64,000 nucleotides of DNA from Rhodanobacter sp. C06 (lineage in GTDB: Bacteria > Pseudomonadota > Gammaproteobacteria > Xanthomonadales > Rhodanobacteraceae): assembly GCF_002001105.1 (NCBI RefSeq), contig NZ_MUNP01000026.1, positions 1 to 64,000 of the forward strand, given 5' to 3'. Shown here piece after piece: positions 18,261 through 27,031 of the stretch. The position numbers were made by a program, and so were the translations under genes. A model generated the notes under the pieces. The model ran no database searches, was not told the origin of the DNA, and was given only the letters and a program-made list of their open reading frames with translations. Each line of letters opens with the position of its first letter. Position 1 is the first letter of the stretch.

Positions 18261-20549
18261 ATGAAGCAAAAGCACCTTGTACTCAGTGTGGCCATCACTG
18301 CGGCGCTGGCCAGTCTGCCCGTTGCGGCGCAGACCACGGCGGCGGCAGATGCATCCGTGAATGCGGCGGTGGCCGGGCTCGCTCCGGTCGAAGCGGCGCG
18401 GGTAACGCATGTCGTTGACGATCGTGTCCTGGTGACGATTCCGCGCAGCCAGGTGCCCTTGCTCGTGCATGCGCAGCCCACGGGGGCGGTGGCCGACTCG
18501 ATGCGCATGGAGCACATGCAACTGATCCTGAAGCGCAGCACGCAACGGGAAGCGGCGCTCGCCAGCCTGATCCGGGCTCAGCAGGATCCGGCATCGCCGA
18601 AATACCACCGCTGGCTCACGCCGCAGCAGTTCGGCAGGTATTTCGGCGTGGCGCCGGCCGACGTCAACGCGGTGACAACCTGGCTGGTCGCGCACGGTTT
18701 CAAAGTCAACGGGATCTACCCGAGTCGGACGGACATCGACTTCAGTGGCACCGCGGCCCAGGTGCGTGCGGCCTTCCACACGCAGGAAGCGCATTACCTG
18801 GTCAACGGCGAGCAGCATGTGGCCAATGCGTCCGACATCCGCATTCCCGCCGCACTCCAGGATGTGGTGGCCGGCATGGCCGGCTTGAACGATTTCCGTC
18901 CGCAGCCCCAGCATGTGCCGCCCCGGAAGCTGACCTGGGATGCCGCCACGGAGAGCTTCAAGCTGCGCGCCGGCTCGGCCCAGCCGACCGGGACCGGGGC
19001 CAGCCCGCAGACTTTCCCGTTCAACCCGAGCCAGCGCGGCTTGTCGCCATACGACATGGCGAAGATGTACAACGTCGCGCCGCTGCTGAAGCAGGGCATC
19101 ACCGGCAAGGGCGTCACGATCGCGGTGATCGAGGATGCCGAGATGAATCCGGCGGACTGGCAGCAGTTCAACAGCGCCTTCGGCCTGACCGGCTACGGCG
19201 GCAGCTTCGCCATCGTCAACCCGCCGCCGGCAGGCATCGCCACGGACAACTGCTACGCGCTTCCCTACGCGACCTGGGGCGAGAGCATCGAGACCGTGCT
19301 GGATGCGGAGTGGAGCACCGCGATGGCGCCCGGTGCAAACGTGGAAGTCGCGAGTTGCGCCGATTTCGATCCGAGCAACTTCAATCCCGCCACCAGCAAT
19401 TTCTTCGGCGGCGTGTACATCGCGGGCATGAACCTGATCAACGGCAGCAGTCGGCCGGACATCATCAGCGCCAGTTACGGTTATGACGAACTGCAGGTCG
19501 ACATCGCCAGCAAGCTGGCCGACGACGGCATGTGGCAGCAGGCGGCGGGGGAGGGCATCTCGGTGTTCGTCTCCAGCGGCGACTCCGGCACCAACGCGGG
19601 TTTCAACGGCGCCCAGTTCATCACGCTGCCGATCAGCCCCAACTCGTTCGCCAGCTCGCCGTATGTCACCGCCGTGGGCGGCACGGACACTGCCGATGTC
19701 CTCGACGGCACCACCAGCACGTACTTCAGCGCGAAACCGAACAAGGTGTTCGGTTCGGCGCTGTCCTACGTGCCGGAGATTCCGTGGAACGACTCCTGCG
19801 GCAATGGCGCGGCGGCCAAGGATCTGGGCTTCGCGGACGGCGTGGCCATGTGCCTGTACGAGTTCAAGTTGCTCAGCACGGGTGCGCCGTTCACCGCCGA
19901 AGGTTCCAGCGGCGGTCCGTCCGCGCTGGACGGCAAGCCGGCGTGGGAGACCCTGGTGTTCGGCACGCCTGGCGACCAGTCGCGCGATCTGCCGGATGTG
20001 GCCTTGTTCGGTGGCAGCTTCAACGGCTACACGTGGGCGCTGCTGTGCACGGAGTTCGACAACTGCGCACCGGGGCTGCCGAACGGCGTGGAAGGCGTCG
20101 CCGGCACATCGCTGTCCTCGCCGATGTTCGCCGGCATCCAGGCTTTGGTGAATCAGGCCATGGGCGGCCAGCGTCAGGGCGTGGCGGCGGCGACGCTGTA
20201 TCCGCTGGCAGCCAAGGAATACGGCGCGCCCGGGGGCAAGGTGCCGAAGAGTCTGGCCGCCTGCAATGCCGACCACGGCACCAAGGGCACCGGCGCCTGC
20301 GTGTTCCACAACGTCACCCGCGGCGGCATCTCCACCAACTGCGGCAGCGGTGGTGCCGGCGGGTTCCCCGTCATCAACAACTGCTACGTGTACCAGTCGG
20401 CCTGGGGCTTCGGCCTGACCTCGACGACCAACGGCAGCTACACCGAGGCGTATCCGGCCCAGCCGGGCTGGAGCTTCGCCGCGGGCCTGGGTTCGGTCAA
20501 CGCGGCCAATCTGGTCAAGGCCTGGAAGGCTTACGCCGTGACGAAGTAA
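18261..20549 (+). CDS. Secreted S53 (sedolisin/kumamolisin) peptidase with pro-domain
   Basis: A 762-residue protein: a Sec signal peptide (first ~24 residues, ending LPVAAQ), an activation pro-domain (about 30-230; YHRWLTPQQFGRYFGVAPAD is the classic pro-kumamolisin segment), and an S53 catalytic domain. The Ser-Glu-Asp triad is visible as ETVLD (E344, D348) and GTSLSSP (S617); the oxyanion Asp region SSGDSG is near 435. Such enzymes are acid endopeptidases released outside the cell. AAGGAGAG precedes the ATG. It interrupts the LPS gene cluster, behind an AT-rich gap, so may be an acquisition. Confidence 0.95.
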   Translation: MKQKHLVLSVAITAALASLPVAAQTTAAADASVNAAVAGLAPVEAARVTHVVDDRVLVTIPRSQVPLLVHAQPTGAVADSMRMEHMQLILKRSTQREAALASLIRAQQDPASPKYHRWLTPQQFGRYFGVAPADVNAVTTWLVAHGFKVNGIYPSRTDIDFSGTAAQVRAAFHTQEAHYLVNGEQHVANASDIRIPAALQDVVAGMAGLNDFRPQPQHVPPRKLTWDAATESFKLRAGSAQPTGTGASPQTFPFNPSQRGLSPYDMAKMYNVAPLLKQGITGKGVTIAVIEDAEMNPADWQQFNSAFGLTGYGGSFAIVNPPPAGIATDNCYALPYATWGESIETVLDAEWSTAMAPGANVEVASCADFDPSNFNPATSNFFGGVYIAGMNLINGSSRPDIISASYGYDELQVDIASKLADDGMWQQAAGEGISVFVSSGDSGTNAGFNGAQFITLPISPNSFASSPYVTAVGGTDTADVLDGTTSTYFSAKPNKVFGSALSYVPEIPWNDSCGNGAAAKDLGFADGVAMCLYEFKLLSTGAPFTAEGSSGGPSALDGKPAWETLVFGTPGDQSRDLPDVALFGGSFNGYTWALLCTEFDNCAPGLPNGVEGVAGTSLSSPMFAGIQALVNQAMGGQRQGVAAATLYPLAAKEYGAPGGKVPKSLAACNADHGTKGTGACVFHNVTRGGISTNCGSGGAGGFPVINNCYVYQSAWGFGLTSTTNGSYTEAYPAQPGWSFAAGLGSVNAANLVKAWKAYAVTK

Positions 20550-20577
20550 CGCCACTGCCGAATGCGGCATGTCCCCT

Positions 20578-20607
20578 CCCCGGCAGCGTGGCGCTGCCGG
20601 GGGTTTT
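20578..20607 (+). terminator. Rho-independent terminator after the S53 peptidase
   Basis: CCCCGGCAGCG-TGG-CGCTGCCGGGG followed by GTTTT, 29 bp after the stop codon. The convergent glycosyltransferase stops right at its edge, so it may serve both. Confidence 0.9.
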
Positions 20608-21683
20608 CATGCGGCACCAAGCTGGCGCACGAACTCGGCGGCGATCACCGGCGTGCTGAAGTGCCGCTCGACGAAGTCGCGCGCGGCGGCGGCCATCGGC
20701 TGGCGGGTGGCGTCGTCGCACAGCGCGAGGATGGCTTCGCTCCAGGCGTCGACATCGCCCGGAGGCAGCAGCAGGCCGGTAACGCCAGGCTGCAGGGTTT
20801 CGGGAATGCCGCCGACGTCGCTGACCAGCACCGGCACGTTGCAGGCCTGCGCCTCCACCGAGACGCGGCCGAACGTCTCCGGCTCCAGCGATGGCAGCGC
20901 CAGCATCGACAGCACGTTGTAGTACGCATGCGCATCGTCGACCCAGCCGAGCACCTGGTGGCGATGTGCCAGCGGGAGCGCCGCAATCCGTTCCTGCAGC
21001 CTTTGTGCATCGGTGCCGTCGCCCAGCCAGATGCACTGCAGGCGCGGTTCGCGCGTCATGGCCATGTTGACGGCTTCGAGCAGGGTGAACATGCCTTTCC
21101 ATGCAAGCATGCGCCCGGTATAGCCGAGCACGATCGCGTTCTCGTCCAGCCCGAGTACATGCAATAGCGCCGAGCGCTGCGTTGCGTCCGGGCGGTATGC
21201 GTCGGTATCCACCGGGTTGTACAGCACCTGCACGCGAGGCGCGGGCATGCCGTGTCCGATGTAGTCGCGGCGGGCATATTCGGAGACTGCGAAGAAGCGC
21301 TGCGCGAGACGCGGCACCAGTCGCGCGGAATACCCCTTCATGGGCTTGATGCGGTGGCGGAACAGCGCGACCGGTATGCGCAGCAGGCGGCCGAGCAGGA
21401 TCAGCGGCCAGTATTCCTTGCCGAAGTCGCCCACCAGCCAGTCTGGCTGGAGTCGCCGCGCCGCCGTAGTCACCACGCGATAGCCGCGCAGGTCGAACAC
21501 ATTGCGGAAGCGGCCCGGGTGCAGGCGCACCGCGGAGCCCGCCAGCGCAAGCGCCACCGGGGCGCCCGGGTACACCACGGCCTCGACCTCGTGTCCGGCG
21601 GCGGCCAGCGCCTTGGCCAGCGTGACGAAGTGGACCTCGGCGCCGCCGCGCTCGCGGGTCGTGCCGATGAGCAGGAATTTCAT
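20607..21683 (-). CDS. Family 4 glycosyltransferase
   Basis: A 358-residue GT-B enzyme beginning MKFLLIGTTRERGGAEVHF with the N-terminal glycine loop. The C-terminal domain has VLGYTGRMLAWKGMFTLLEA (donor site) and LALPSLEPETFGRVSVEAQ (E-x7-E motif), then VSDVGGIPETL. Probable role: sugar addition to LPS core. Its ATG overlaps the stop of the polysaccharide deacetylase gene (21680-21683), so the two are translationally coupled. Confidence 0.92.
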   Translation of the reverse strand: MKFLLIGTTRERGGAEVHFVTLAKALAAAGHEVEAVVYPGAPVALALAGSAVRLHPGRFRNVFDLRGYRVVTTAARRLQPDWLVGDFGKEYWPLILLGRLLRIPVALFRHRIKPMKGYSARLVPRLAQRFFAVSEYARRDYIGHGMPAPRVQVLYNPVDTDAYRPDATQRSALLHVLGLDENAIVLGYTGRMLAWKGMFTLLEAVNMAMTREPRLQCIWLGDGTDAQRLQERIAALPLAHRHQVLGWVDDAHAYYNVLSMLALPSLEPETFGRVSVEAQACNVPVLVSDVGGIPETLQPGVTGLLLPPGDVDAWSEAILALCDDATRQPMAAAARDFVERHFSTPVIAAEFVRQLGAA

Positions 21684-22399
21684 CCGCGACTATCCTCGTA
21701 GCCGGTGAGCGCGCGCCAGGCGAATTGCGGCAGGATGTGGCTGCGCGCCACCGCCACGCGCGGCAGTCGCCACGGATCCATGCCCGGTTGCGCGCGGCCG
21801 CGGCGGATCGTGGTGGCGGCCGCATAGCCGGCTTCGCGCGTGGCCGCGACCACACGCTCGTCGTGGTCGCCGTAGGGGTAGCAGAACTGGGTCACCGGTG
21901 CGCCGAGCAGATCTTCCAGCTCGGCCTTGTTGCCGGCGATCTCGTCGCGCAGCTGCGCGTCACTGCACTGGGTCAGGCGCGGATGCGTGCGGGTGTGCGC
22001 GCCCACCTCCATGCCGGCCTGGTGCCAGGCACGTAGTTGCGCGGCGTCCATCATCGGCTTGCGCACGCCGAGCTTGGCGTCGTCCCAGTCGTTGTAGCGG
22101 CCCAGTGCGCCGCTGACCGCGTAGCAAGTGGCGCTGAAGCCGTGGCGCTGCAGCACCGGCAGCGCGTTTTCCAGGTTGTCCGCGTAGCCATCGTCCAGCG
22201 TGATCGCCACGACGCGGCCCTGCCGTTCGCCGCGCAGGTAGGGCATCGCGGCGCTCATCGACAGGCCCGTGTAACCGATCCGCCGCAGCAGCGCCATCTG
22301 CCGCGCGAACGAGCGCGGATGCACGTACAGGCTGCGCCAGCGCTGCAGCTCGCGCGGCGCCGGCGCGATGTTGTGGTACATCAGGATGGGGATGGGCAT
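21680..22399 (-). CDS. Polysaccharide deacetylase family protein (NodB/CE4)
   Basis: A 239-residue protein with the CE4 motifs: ITLDDGYADNLENALPVL (TxDD metal/base motif, about residues 68-85), HTRTHPRLTQ (HxxxH zinc ligands, about 132-141) and FCYPYGDHDERV (motif 3). It likely removes an N-acetyl or similar group from a cell-surface saccharide. No signal peptide is evident, so action on a cytoplasmic lipid-linked precursor or another export route is possible. It lies between GT4 and lpxL-like genes in one minus-strand operon. Confidence 0.9.
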   Translation of the reverse strand: MPIPILMYHNIAPAPRELQRWRSLYVHPRSFARQMALLRRIGYTGLSMSAAMPYLRGERQGRVVAITLDDGYADNLENALPVLQRHGFSATCYAVSGALGRYNDWDDAKLGVRKPMMDAAQLRAWHQAGMEVGAHTRTHPRLTQCSDAQLRDEIAGNKAELEDLLGAPVTQFCYPYGDHDERVVAATREAGYAAATTIRRGRAQPGMDPWRLPRVAVARSHILPQFAWRALTGYEDSRG

Positions 22400-22410
22400 G
22401 ACGGCGATGC

Positions 22411-23346
22411 TCAATAGATGCGCGGAGCGCCGGGCGGCCGGGTCTTGAAGCGCTTGTGCACCCACAGGTACTGCTCGGGCGCTTCGCGCACCATCTGCTC
22501 GATGCAGGCGTTGATGCGCGCGGTGTCGTCCGATGCGCTGGGCCCGGGGAAATGCTCCAGCGGCGCGCCCAGGCGCAGCGCATAGCCCTGGCTGTCGGGC
22601 AGACGGCGATGGAAGAACGGGACCACCGCGGCGCCGGACAGCCGCGCGAGGTGGTGCGTGGCGGTGATCGTGGCGGCAGGCACGCCGAAGAACGGCACGA
22701 AGGCGTTGTCCTTGCTGCGCATGTCCTGGTCGGGCGCGTACCACAGCGTGCCGCCGCCTTTCAGGTATTTCACCGTGCCGCGGATGTCGTCCTTGTCGAA
22801 CATCGCGTCGGCGTAGCCGAGGCGCGCGCGCAGCACCACCCACTCGAACACCGCGGAATCCATCTTGCGGTACATGCCGGCGATGCGGATGCGTCGCGAG
22901 ACCAGCCGCGCGCACAGTTCCAGGTGCGAGAAGTGCCCGCCCACCAGCAGCACGCCGCGGCCCTGCGCGCGGGCGGCTTCGAGATGTTCGAGGCCTTCGA
23001 TGCGTACCGGCACGCGCGCGATCGCGCGCTCCGAACCCAGCCAACCCAGCGCGAACTCCATCAGCATCAGGCCGAGGTCCCGCAGGTGGGCATCGACCAG
23101 CGTGGCCTGCGCCTTCGCATCAAGCTCGGGGAAGCACAGCGCGATGTTGGTTTCCGCCACCGTCCGCCGCGCGGACGGCACGCGCTGGATCAACCAGCCC
23201 AGCGCACCGCCCAGCACCATCAGCGCACGATACGGCAGCTGCGCCACTGCCCGGATCACGCCCACGCCCAGCCAGGCCGGCCAGTGGCGCGGCGCGAGCA
23301 GGGCGCGCTGGAAATCGGGACGTGGGGTGCCGGGCATCCGCGGCAT
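22411..23346 (-). CDS. Lipid A biosynthesis lauroyl/myristoyl acyltransferase family (LpxL/HtrB)
   Basis: About 311 residues with an N-terminal hydrophobic anchor (GVIRAVAQLPYRALMVLGGAL) and the acyltransferase motif HFSHLE (HX4D/E, near residue 140), followed by YRKMDSAVFEW and YAPDQDMRSKDNAFVPFFG. This family adds secondary acyl chains to Kdo-lipid A at the inner membrane. It is divergent from waaA, the Kdo transferase whose product it would use. A start at 23337 is equally possible. Confidence 0.9.
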   Translation of the reverse strand: MPRMPGTPRPDFQRALLAPRHWPAWLGVGVIRAVAQLPYRALMVLGGALGWLIQRVPSARRTVAETNIALCFPELDAKAQATLVDAHLRDLGLMLMEFALGWLGSERAIARVPVRIEGLEHLEAARAQGRGVLLVGGHFSHLELCARLVSRRIRIAGMYRKMDSAVFEWVVLRARLGYADAMFDKDDIRGTVKYLKGGGTLWYAPDQDMRSKDNAFVPFFGVPAATITATHHLARLSGAAVVPFFHRRLPDSQGYALRLGAPLEHFPGPSASDDTARINACIEQMVREAPEQYLWVHKRFKTRPPGAPRIY

Positions 23347-23403
23347 TGTAATGGACGTCCCTGCTTGCCCCGTATACTCGTGCGCTGTTTCCGGAGGCCG
23401 CCA

Positions 23404-24678
23404 TTGCGTTATCTCTACACCCTCGCGATGTATCTGGTGACGCCGTTGATCGTGCTGCGGCTGGCGCTGCGCGGTTTCCGCTCGCGGCCGTACTACTGGC
23501 GCTGGGCCGAGCGCTTCGGCTTCTTCAAGGCGCCGCCGGAGCTGCGTGGCAGCCTGTGGGTACATGCGGTGTCGGTGGGCGAGGTGAACGCGGCCGAGCC
23601 GTTGATCAAGGCGCTCCAGCGCGACTACCCCGATGCGCCGCTGGTGGTGACCACGGTGACGCCCACCGGCACCGCGCGCGTGCAGCAGCTGTTCGGCGAC
23701 GGCGTGTTCCACGTCTACCTGCCCTACGACCTGCCTTATGCGGTGAACCGTTTCCTCCGGGGCGTGCGCCCGCGGCTGGCGCTGATCGTGGAAACCGAGA
23801 TCTGGCCGAACCTGTACTTCGCCTGCCGGCGCCGCGGTGTCCCGCTGATGATCGTCAACGCGCGCCTGTCCGAGCGCTCGCTGCGCGGTTACCGGCCGCG
23901 GCCCCTGCGCGGCATGGTGCGCGCGGCGCTGGGCTGCGTGGATCGGGTGGTCGCGCAATCCCGCGCGGACGCCGCGCGCTACCGCCTGATCGGTGCGCCA
24001 GCGGAGCGCATCGTGGTCGGCGGCAACCTGAAGTACGACATGCCGGTGCCGCTGGAGGCGCAGGCCACAGGCGCGCGCCTGCGCGAGCACTGGGGCGCGC
24101 GGCGACCGGTGTGGATCGCCGCCAGCACCCACGAGGGCGAAGAGCAGTCCGTGCTGGAGGCACACCTCGCGGTGCTGAAGCGCCTGCCCGACGCGCTGCT
24201 GCTGATCGCGCCGCGCCACCCCGAGCGTTTCCGTCCGGTGGAACACGCCGTGCGCAGCCTCGGATTCGCCGCCGGCAGCTACGGCGCCGACGGCATGCCG
24301 GCGCCGTCGAACCAGGTCTTCGTGATCGATGCGATGGGCCAACTGATGCCGTTCTATGCGGCCGCGGGGCTGGCCTTCGTGGGCGGCAGCCTGGTGCCGA
24401 TCGGCGGCCACAACGTGCTGGAACCGGCCGCGCTGGGCACGCCGGTGCTGGTGGGGCCGCACACCTTCAACTTCGAAGAGATCACCGCCAGCCTGATCGA
24501 GGATGGCGGCGCGCTGCGCGTGCCGGACAGCAGTGCGCTGGGCGAGGCGGTGTTACGCCTGCTGCGCGACGACGCGCAACGGCGCGCGATGGGCCACGCC
24601 GCGCAGCAGGTGTTCGAGCGCGAGCGCGGCGCGGTGGGGCGGTTGATGCGGCTGATCGGCGCGCAACTGCGGGAATGA
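23404..24678 (+). CDS. waaA: 3-deoxy-D-manno-octulosonic acid (Kdo) transferase
   Basis: A 424-residue protein, matching E. coli WaaA (425). It has an N-terminal membrane anchor (LAMYLVTPLIVLRLALRGF), the WVHAVSVGEVNAAEPLI acceptor motif (about residues 50-66), ETEIWPNLYFACRRRGVPL and the C-terminal GGSLVPIGGHNVLEPAALG donor motif. It joins Kdo to lipid IVA. The start is TTG: GGAGG lies 6 bases upstream and the protein aligns from MRYLYTLAMYL; the next ATG (23428) would cut the anchor. It is divergent from the LpxL-type gene. Confidence 0.96.
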   Translation: MRYLYTLAMYLVTPLIVLRLALRGFRSRPYYWRWAERFGFFKAPPELRGSLWVHAVSVGEVNAAEPLIKALQRDYPDAPLVVTTVTPTGTARVQQLFGDGVFHVYLPYDLPYAVNRFLRGVRPRLALIVETEIWPNLYFACRRRGVPLMIVNARLSERSLRGYRPRPLRGMVRAALGCVDRVVAQSRADAARYRLIGAPAERIVVGGNLKYDMPVPLEAQATGARLREHWGARRPVWIAASTHEGEEQSVLEAHLAVLKRLPDALLLIAPRHPERFRPVEHAVRSLGFAAGSYGADGMPAPSNQVFVIDAMGQLMPFYAAAGLAFVGGSLVPIGGHNVLEPAALGTPVLVGPHTFNFEEITASLIEDGGALRVPDSSALGEAVLRLLRDDAQRRAMGHAAQQVFERERGAVGRLMRLIGAQLRE

Positions 24679-24692
24679 CGGCGCCGAAACGA

Positions 24693-24720
24693 CGATGGCC
24701 GGGCATTCGCCCGGCCATCG
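24693..24720. terminator. Hairpin between convergent waaA and tolC
   Basis: CGATGGCCGGGC-ATTC-GCCCGGCCATCG, a perfect 12-bp stem centred in the 63-bp space between two convergent stop codons. It lacks a clear T run, so it may work as a weak bidirectional terminator or RNA end-protection. Confidence 0.7.
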
Positions 24721-24741
24721 ATCCGGCGTGCGCTGGATGAC

Positions 24742-26091
24742 TTACTGCAGCAGGGCGTTGATGGCCTGCATGTCGCCGAGGCTGGCGGTGCCGGCGCTCT
24801 GCTTCAGCAGCAGGCGGTTCAGCACCAGCTGGTGGCGCGACTGCGAATAGGTGCTTTCCGCCTGGGTCAGGGTCTGGATGGCCAGCAGCACGTTGACCAT
24901 GGTCTGCGTGCCTACCTCGAAGCCTGCGCGAGTGGCGTCCAGCGCCTTCTGCGCCGACTCCACCGCGGCCTTGCCCGACTGCACCTGGCTGACGCCGGCC
25001 AGCACCGAGCGGTAGTAGTTGAGCGTGCTTGCCTTCACCTGGCGGCGCTCGATCTCCTCCGAGTCCTGCGCGGCATCGCGGTTGTAGATCGACTGGCGCA
25101 CGCGCGACTGGGTGAGGCCGCCGGAGAAGATCGGCACGTTGAGGGTGAGTCCGATCGTGGTCGAAGACGGCGTGTTGGAATGGATCGCCGCGTTCTCGTA
25201 CCAGCTCGCGCTCTTGCCATAGCTGACGTTCGCGGTGATCGTCGGCAGGTGGCCGGCGCGCGCCGCGGTGATGTTGTGCTCGGCGGCCGCCACGTTCTGC
25301 TTCTGCGCCAGCAGGTTCGGGTTGTTGATCAGCGCCTGCTTCACCCAGGCATCCGGGTCGGCCGGGTCGGGCGAGTTCATCGGCAGCTCGTCGCGCAGCT
25401 TCTTCAGGTTGCCGGTGGGCTTGCCGGTGATCTGGCTCAGCGCCTCGCGGTCGTTGTCCAGGGTGTTCTGCGCAGCGATCGTCGTCGCCTTGGCCGCTTC
25501 GTAGAAGCTCTTGGCCTGGTACACGTCGGTGATCGCCGACAGGCCGACCTTGAAGCGCTGGTCCGCCTGCTCGAACTGCTGTTTGAAGGCATCTTCGTTG
25601 GCTTTGGCGTTGGCCAGCAGGTCCTCGTCGGTGAGCACGGTGAAGTAGGCGCCGGTGACGCGCACGAACAGGTTCTGCAGCGCGGCCTGGTACAGCTCGT
25701 CCTGCGCGTCCGCCGAGGCATGTGCGGCCTTGAGGTTGGCGTACTTGCTGAAGTCGAACACGGTCTGGCTGAGGTTGAGGTTTAGGCTGCGCGTGCGGCT
25801 GTGGCCGAACGAGCTGGTGCTGATGAACTGGCCGGGATTGTTCGGATCCTGGATGCGGCCGCCGCTGCCGCCGGTGGTCTGGCTCAGCGAGAGGCTGCCA
25901 TCGATCTGCGGCAGCAGCAGCGCGCGCGCCTGGGGCACACCCTCGCCGACGGAGAGGCGGTTGGCGTCGGCCTGGGCCAGCACCGGGTCGTTGGCGCGCG
26001 CCTCGCGGTAGGCGTCGAGCAGATCTTCGCCATGACTGGGCAGCGAGACGGCGGCCAAGGCCAATGCCAGGGTGAGCAGCTTCAAACGCAT
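24742..26091 (-). CDS. tolC: TolC-family outer-membrane efflux channel
   Basis: A 449-residue protein with a signal peptide (MRLKLLTLALALAAVSLPSHG, then EDLL) and two OEP repeats: DLLDAYREARANDPVLAQADANR near the mature N-terminus and AWVKQALINNPNLLAQKQNVAAAEHNI-like in the second half. TolC-type proteins form the trimeric outer-membrane exit of RND/ABC/MFS pumps and type I secretion. The Pcm-like gene lies upstream (41 bp) in the same direction and a TetR gene diverges further on. Confidence 0.93.
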   Translation of the reverse strand: MRLKLLTLALALAAVSLPSHGEDLLDAYREARANDPVLAQADANRLSVGEGVPQARALLLPQIDGSLSLSQTTGGSGGRIQDPNNPGQFISTSSFGHSRTRSLNLNLSQTVFDFSKYANLKAAHASADAQDELYQAALQNLFVRVTGAYFTVLTDEDLLANAKANEDAFKQQFEQADQRFKVGLSAITDVYQAKSFYEAAKATTIAAQNTLDNDREALSQITGKPTGNLKKLRDELPMNSPDPADPDAWVKQALINNPNLLAQKQNVAAAEHNITAARAGHLPTITANVSYGKSASWYENAAIHSNTPSSTTIGLTLNVPIFSGGLTQSRVRQSIYNRDAAQDSEEIERRQVKASTLNYYRSVLAGVSQVQSGKAAVESAQKALDATRAGFEVGTQTMVNVLLAIQTLTQAESTYSQSRHQLVLNRLLLKQSAGTASLGDMQAINALLQ

Positions 26092-26132
26092 GGGTTGCCT
26101 CGTGGGGAAGTCGATGTCGGTCGGTGGGGCGT

Positions 26133-26792
26133 TCAGAACACGAAACGCGACGACGGCGCGGCGTGGGCGAGATATGGCAGGTCGGTCTCGAACAGGCTTT
26201 GCTCGCGCTGGCGGCCTTCGCCCTCGTGGACGATCAGCACGGCCTGCTGTGCGGGCGACTCGCCGCGGATCACCAGCAGGCGGCCGCCCGGCTTGAGCCA
26301 GCCGAACCAGCGCGCGGGCGTCTCGGCCACGGCGCCCGTAGCGACCACGGCGTCGAACTGGCCGTCCGGCTGCCAGTCGCGCACGGCTTCGCCGGTGTGC
26401 AACCGCGCGTTCGTCGCGCCGGCGGCCTGCAGACGCTGGCTGGCGGCCGTGGTGAAGTCGGCATGGATGTCGACGCTGACCACTTCGGCCGCGAGCCCGG
26501 CGAGGCAGGCAGTGAGGAAGCCCGAGCCGGTGCCGATCTCCAGCACACGTTCGCCGGGCTGGAGATCCAGCGCCTGCAGCACGCGGCCTTCCAGCACCGG
26601 TTTCATCATCACCTCGCCGTGGCCCAGCGGCAGGCACAGGTCGGCGAAGGCGAGCTGGCGGTGTTCGGGCGCCACGAAATCCTCGCGCCGCACGCGGCCG
26701 AGCATGTCCAGCACGCGGCCGTCCAGGACCTCCCAGGGACGCACCTGGTTCTCCACCATGTTCGTCCGCGCCTGCTCGAAGTTCATCGCCAT
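26133..26792 (-). CDS. Protein-L-isoaspartate O-methyltransferase family protein
   Basis: A 219-residue Rossmann-fold methyltransferase: EVMMKPVLEGRVLQALDL, then SAM motif I VLEIGTGSGFLTACLAGL (about residues 83-100) and FDAVVATGAVAETPARW. It resembles Pcm, which repairs isoaspartyl residues, but the N-terminal signature (REDFVAPEHRQLAF) belongs to the Pcm-like subgroup found next to tolC in Xanthomonadales. Repair activity is not certain. Start MAMNFEQ; MNFEQ (26786) is also possible. Confidence 0.88.
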   Translation of the reverse strand: MAMNFEQARTNMVENQVRPWEVLDGRVLDMLGRVRREDFVAPEHRQLAFADLCLPLGHGEVMMKPVLEGRVLQALDLQPGERVLEIGTGSGFLTACLAGLAAEVVSVDIHADFTTAASQRLQAAGATNARLHTGEAVRDWQPDGQFDAVVATGAVAETPARWFGWLKPGGRLLVIRGESPAQQAVLIVHEGEGRQREQSLFETDLPYLAHAAPSSRFVF

Positions 26793-26940
26793 GTCTGCCG
26801 GGTTCCGTGAGTATCGAAAAAAGACCTGAAAGGATAAGGGCTTGGCCTCGCCTCGACAATGACTAGACTGCGACGCGCGCCCTGTGTCACGAAGTGCCGG
26901 AAGTCACCGCGATGCGCTGACTTAAGTCATGCCCCGGACC

Positions 26941-26954
26941 GTGTCCGCGGACAC
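26941..26954. promoter_or_regulatory. Perfect palindrome GTGTCCGCGGACAC, candidate regulator site
   Basis: A 14-bp perfect palindrome in the 239-bp space between the divergent pcm-like/tolC genes and the tetR gene, just upstream of the tetR promoter boxes. TetR-family repressors often bind such a site and control both directions. Assignment to this TetR is inferred from position only. Confidence 0.45.
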
Positions 26955-26970
26955 TCTGCCGCCTGCCGAC

Positions 26971-26998
26971 TGGAAATAATTGAACCAATGCGTATAAT
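26971..26998 (+). promoter_or_regulatory. tetR promoter
   Basis: TGGAAA (26971-26976) and a perfect TATAAT (26993-26998) separated by 16 bp, 34 bp before the tetR ATG. Confidence 0.65.
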
Positions 26999-27031
26999 AA
27001 AGTCCATGTACCGTTTTGGGAAGGCTTGGAC

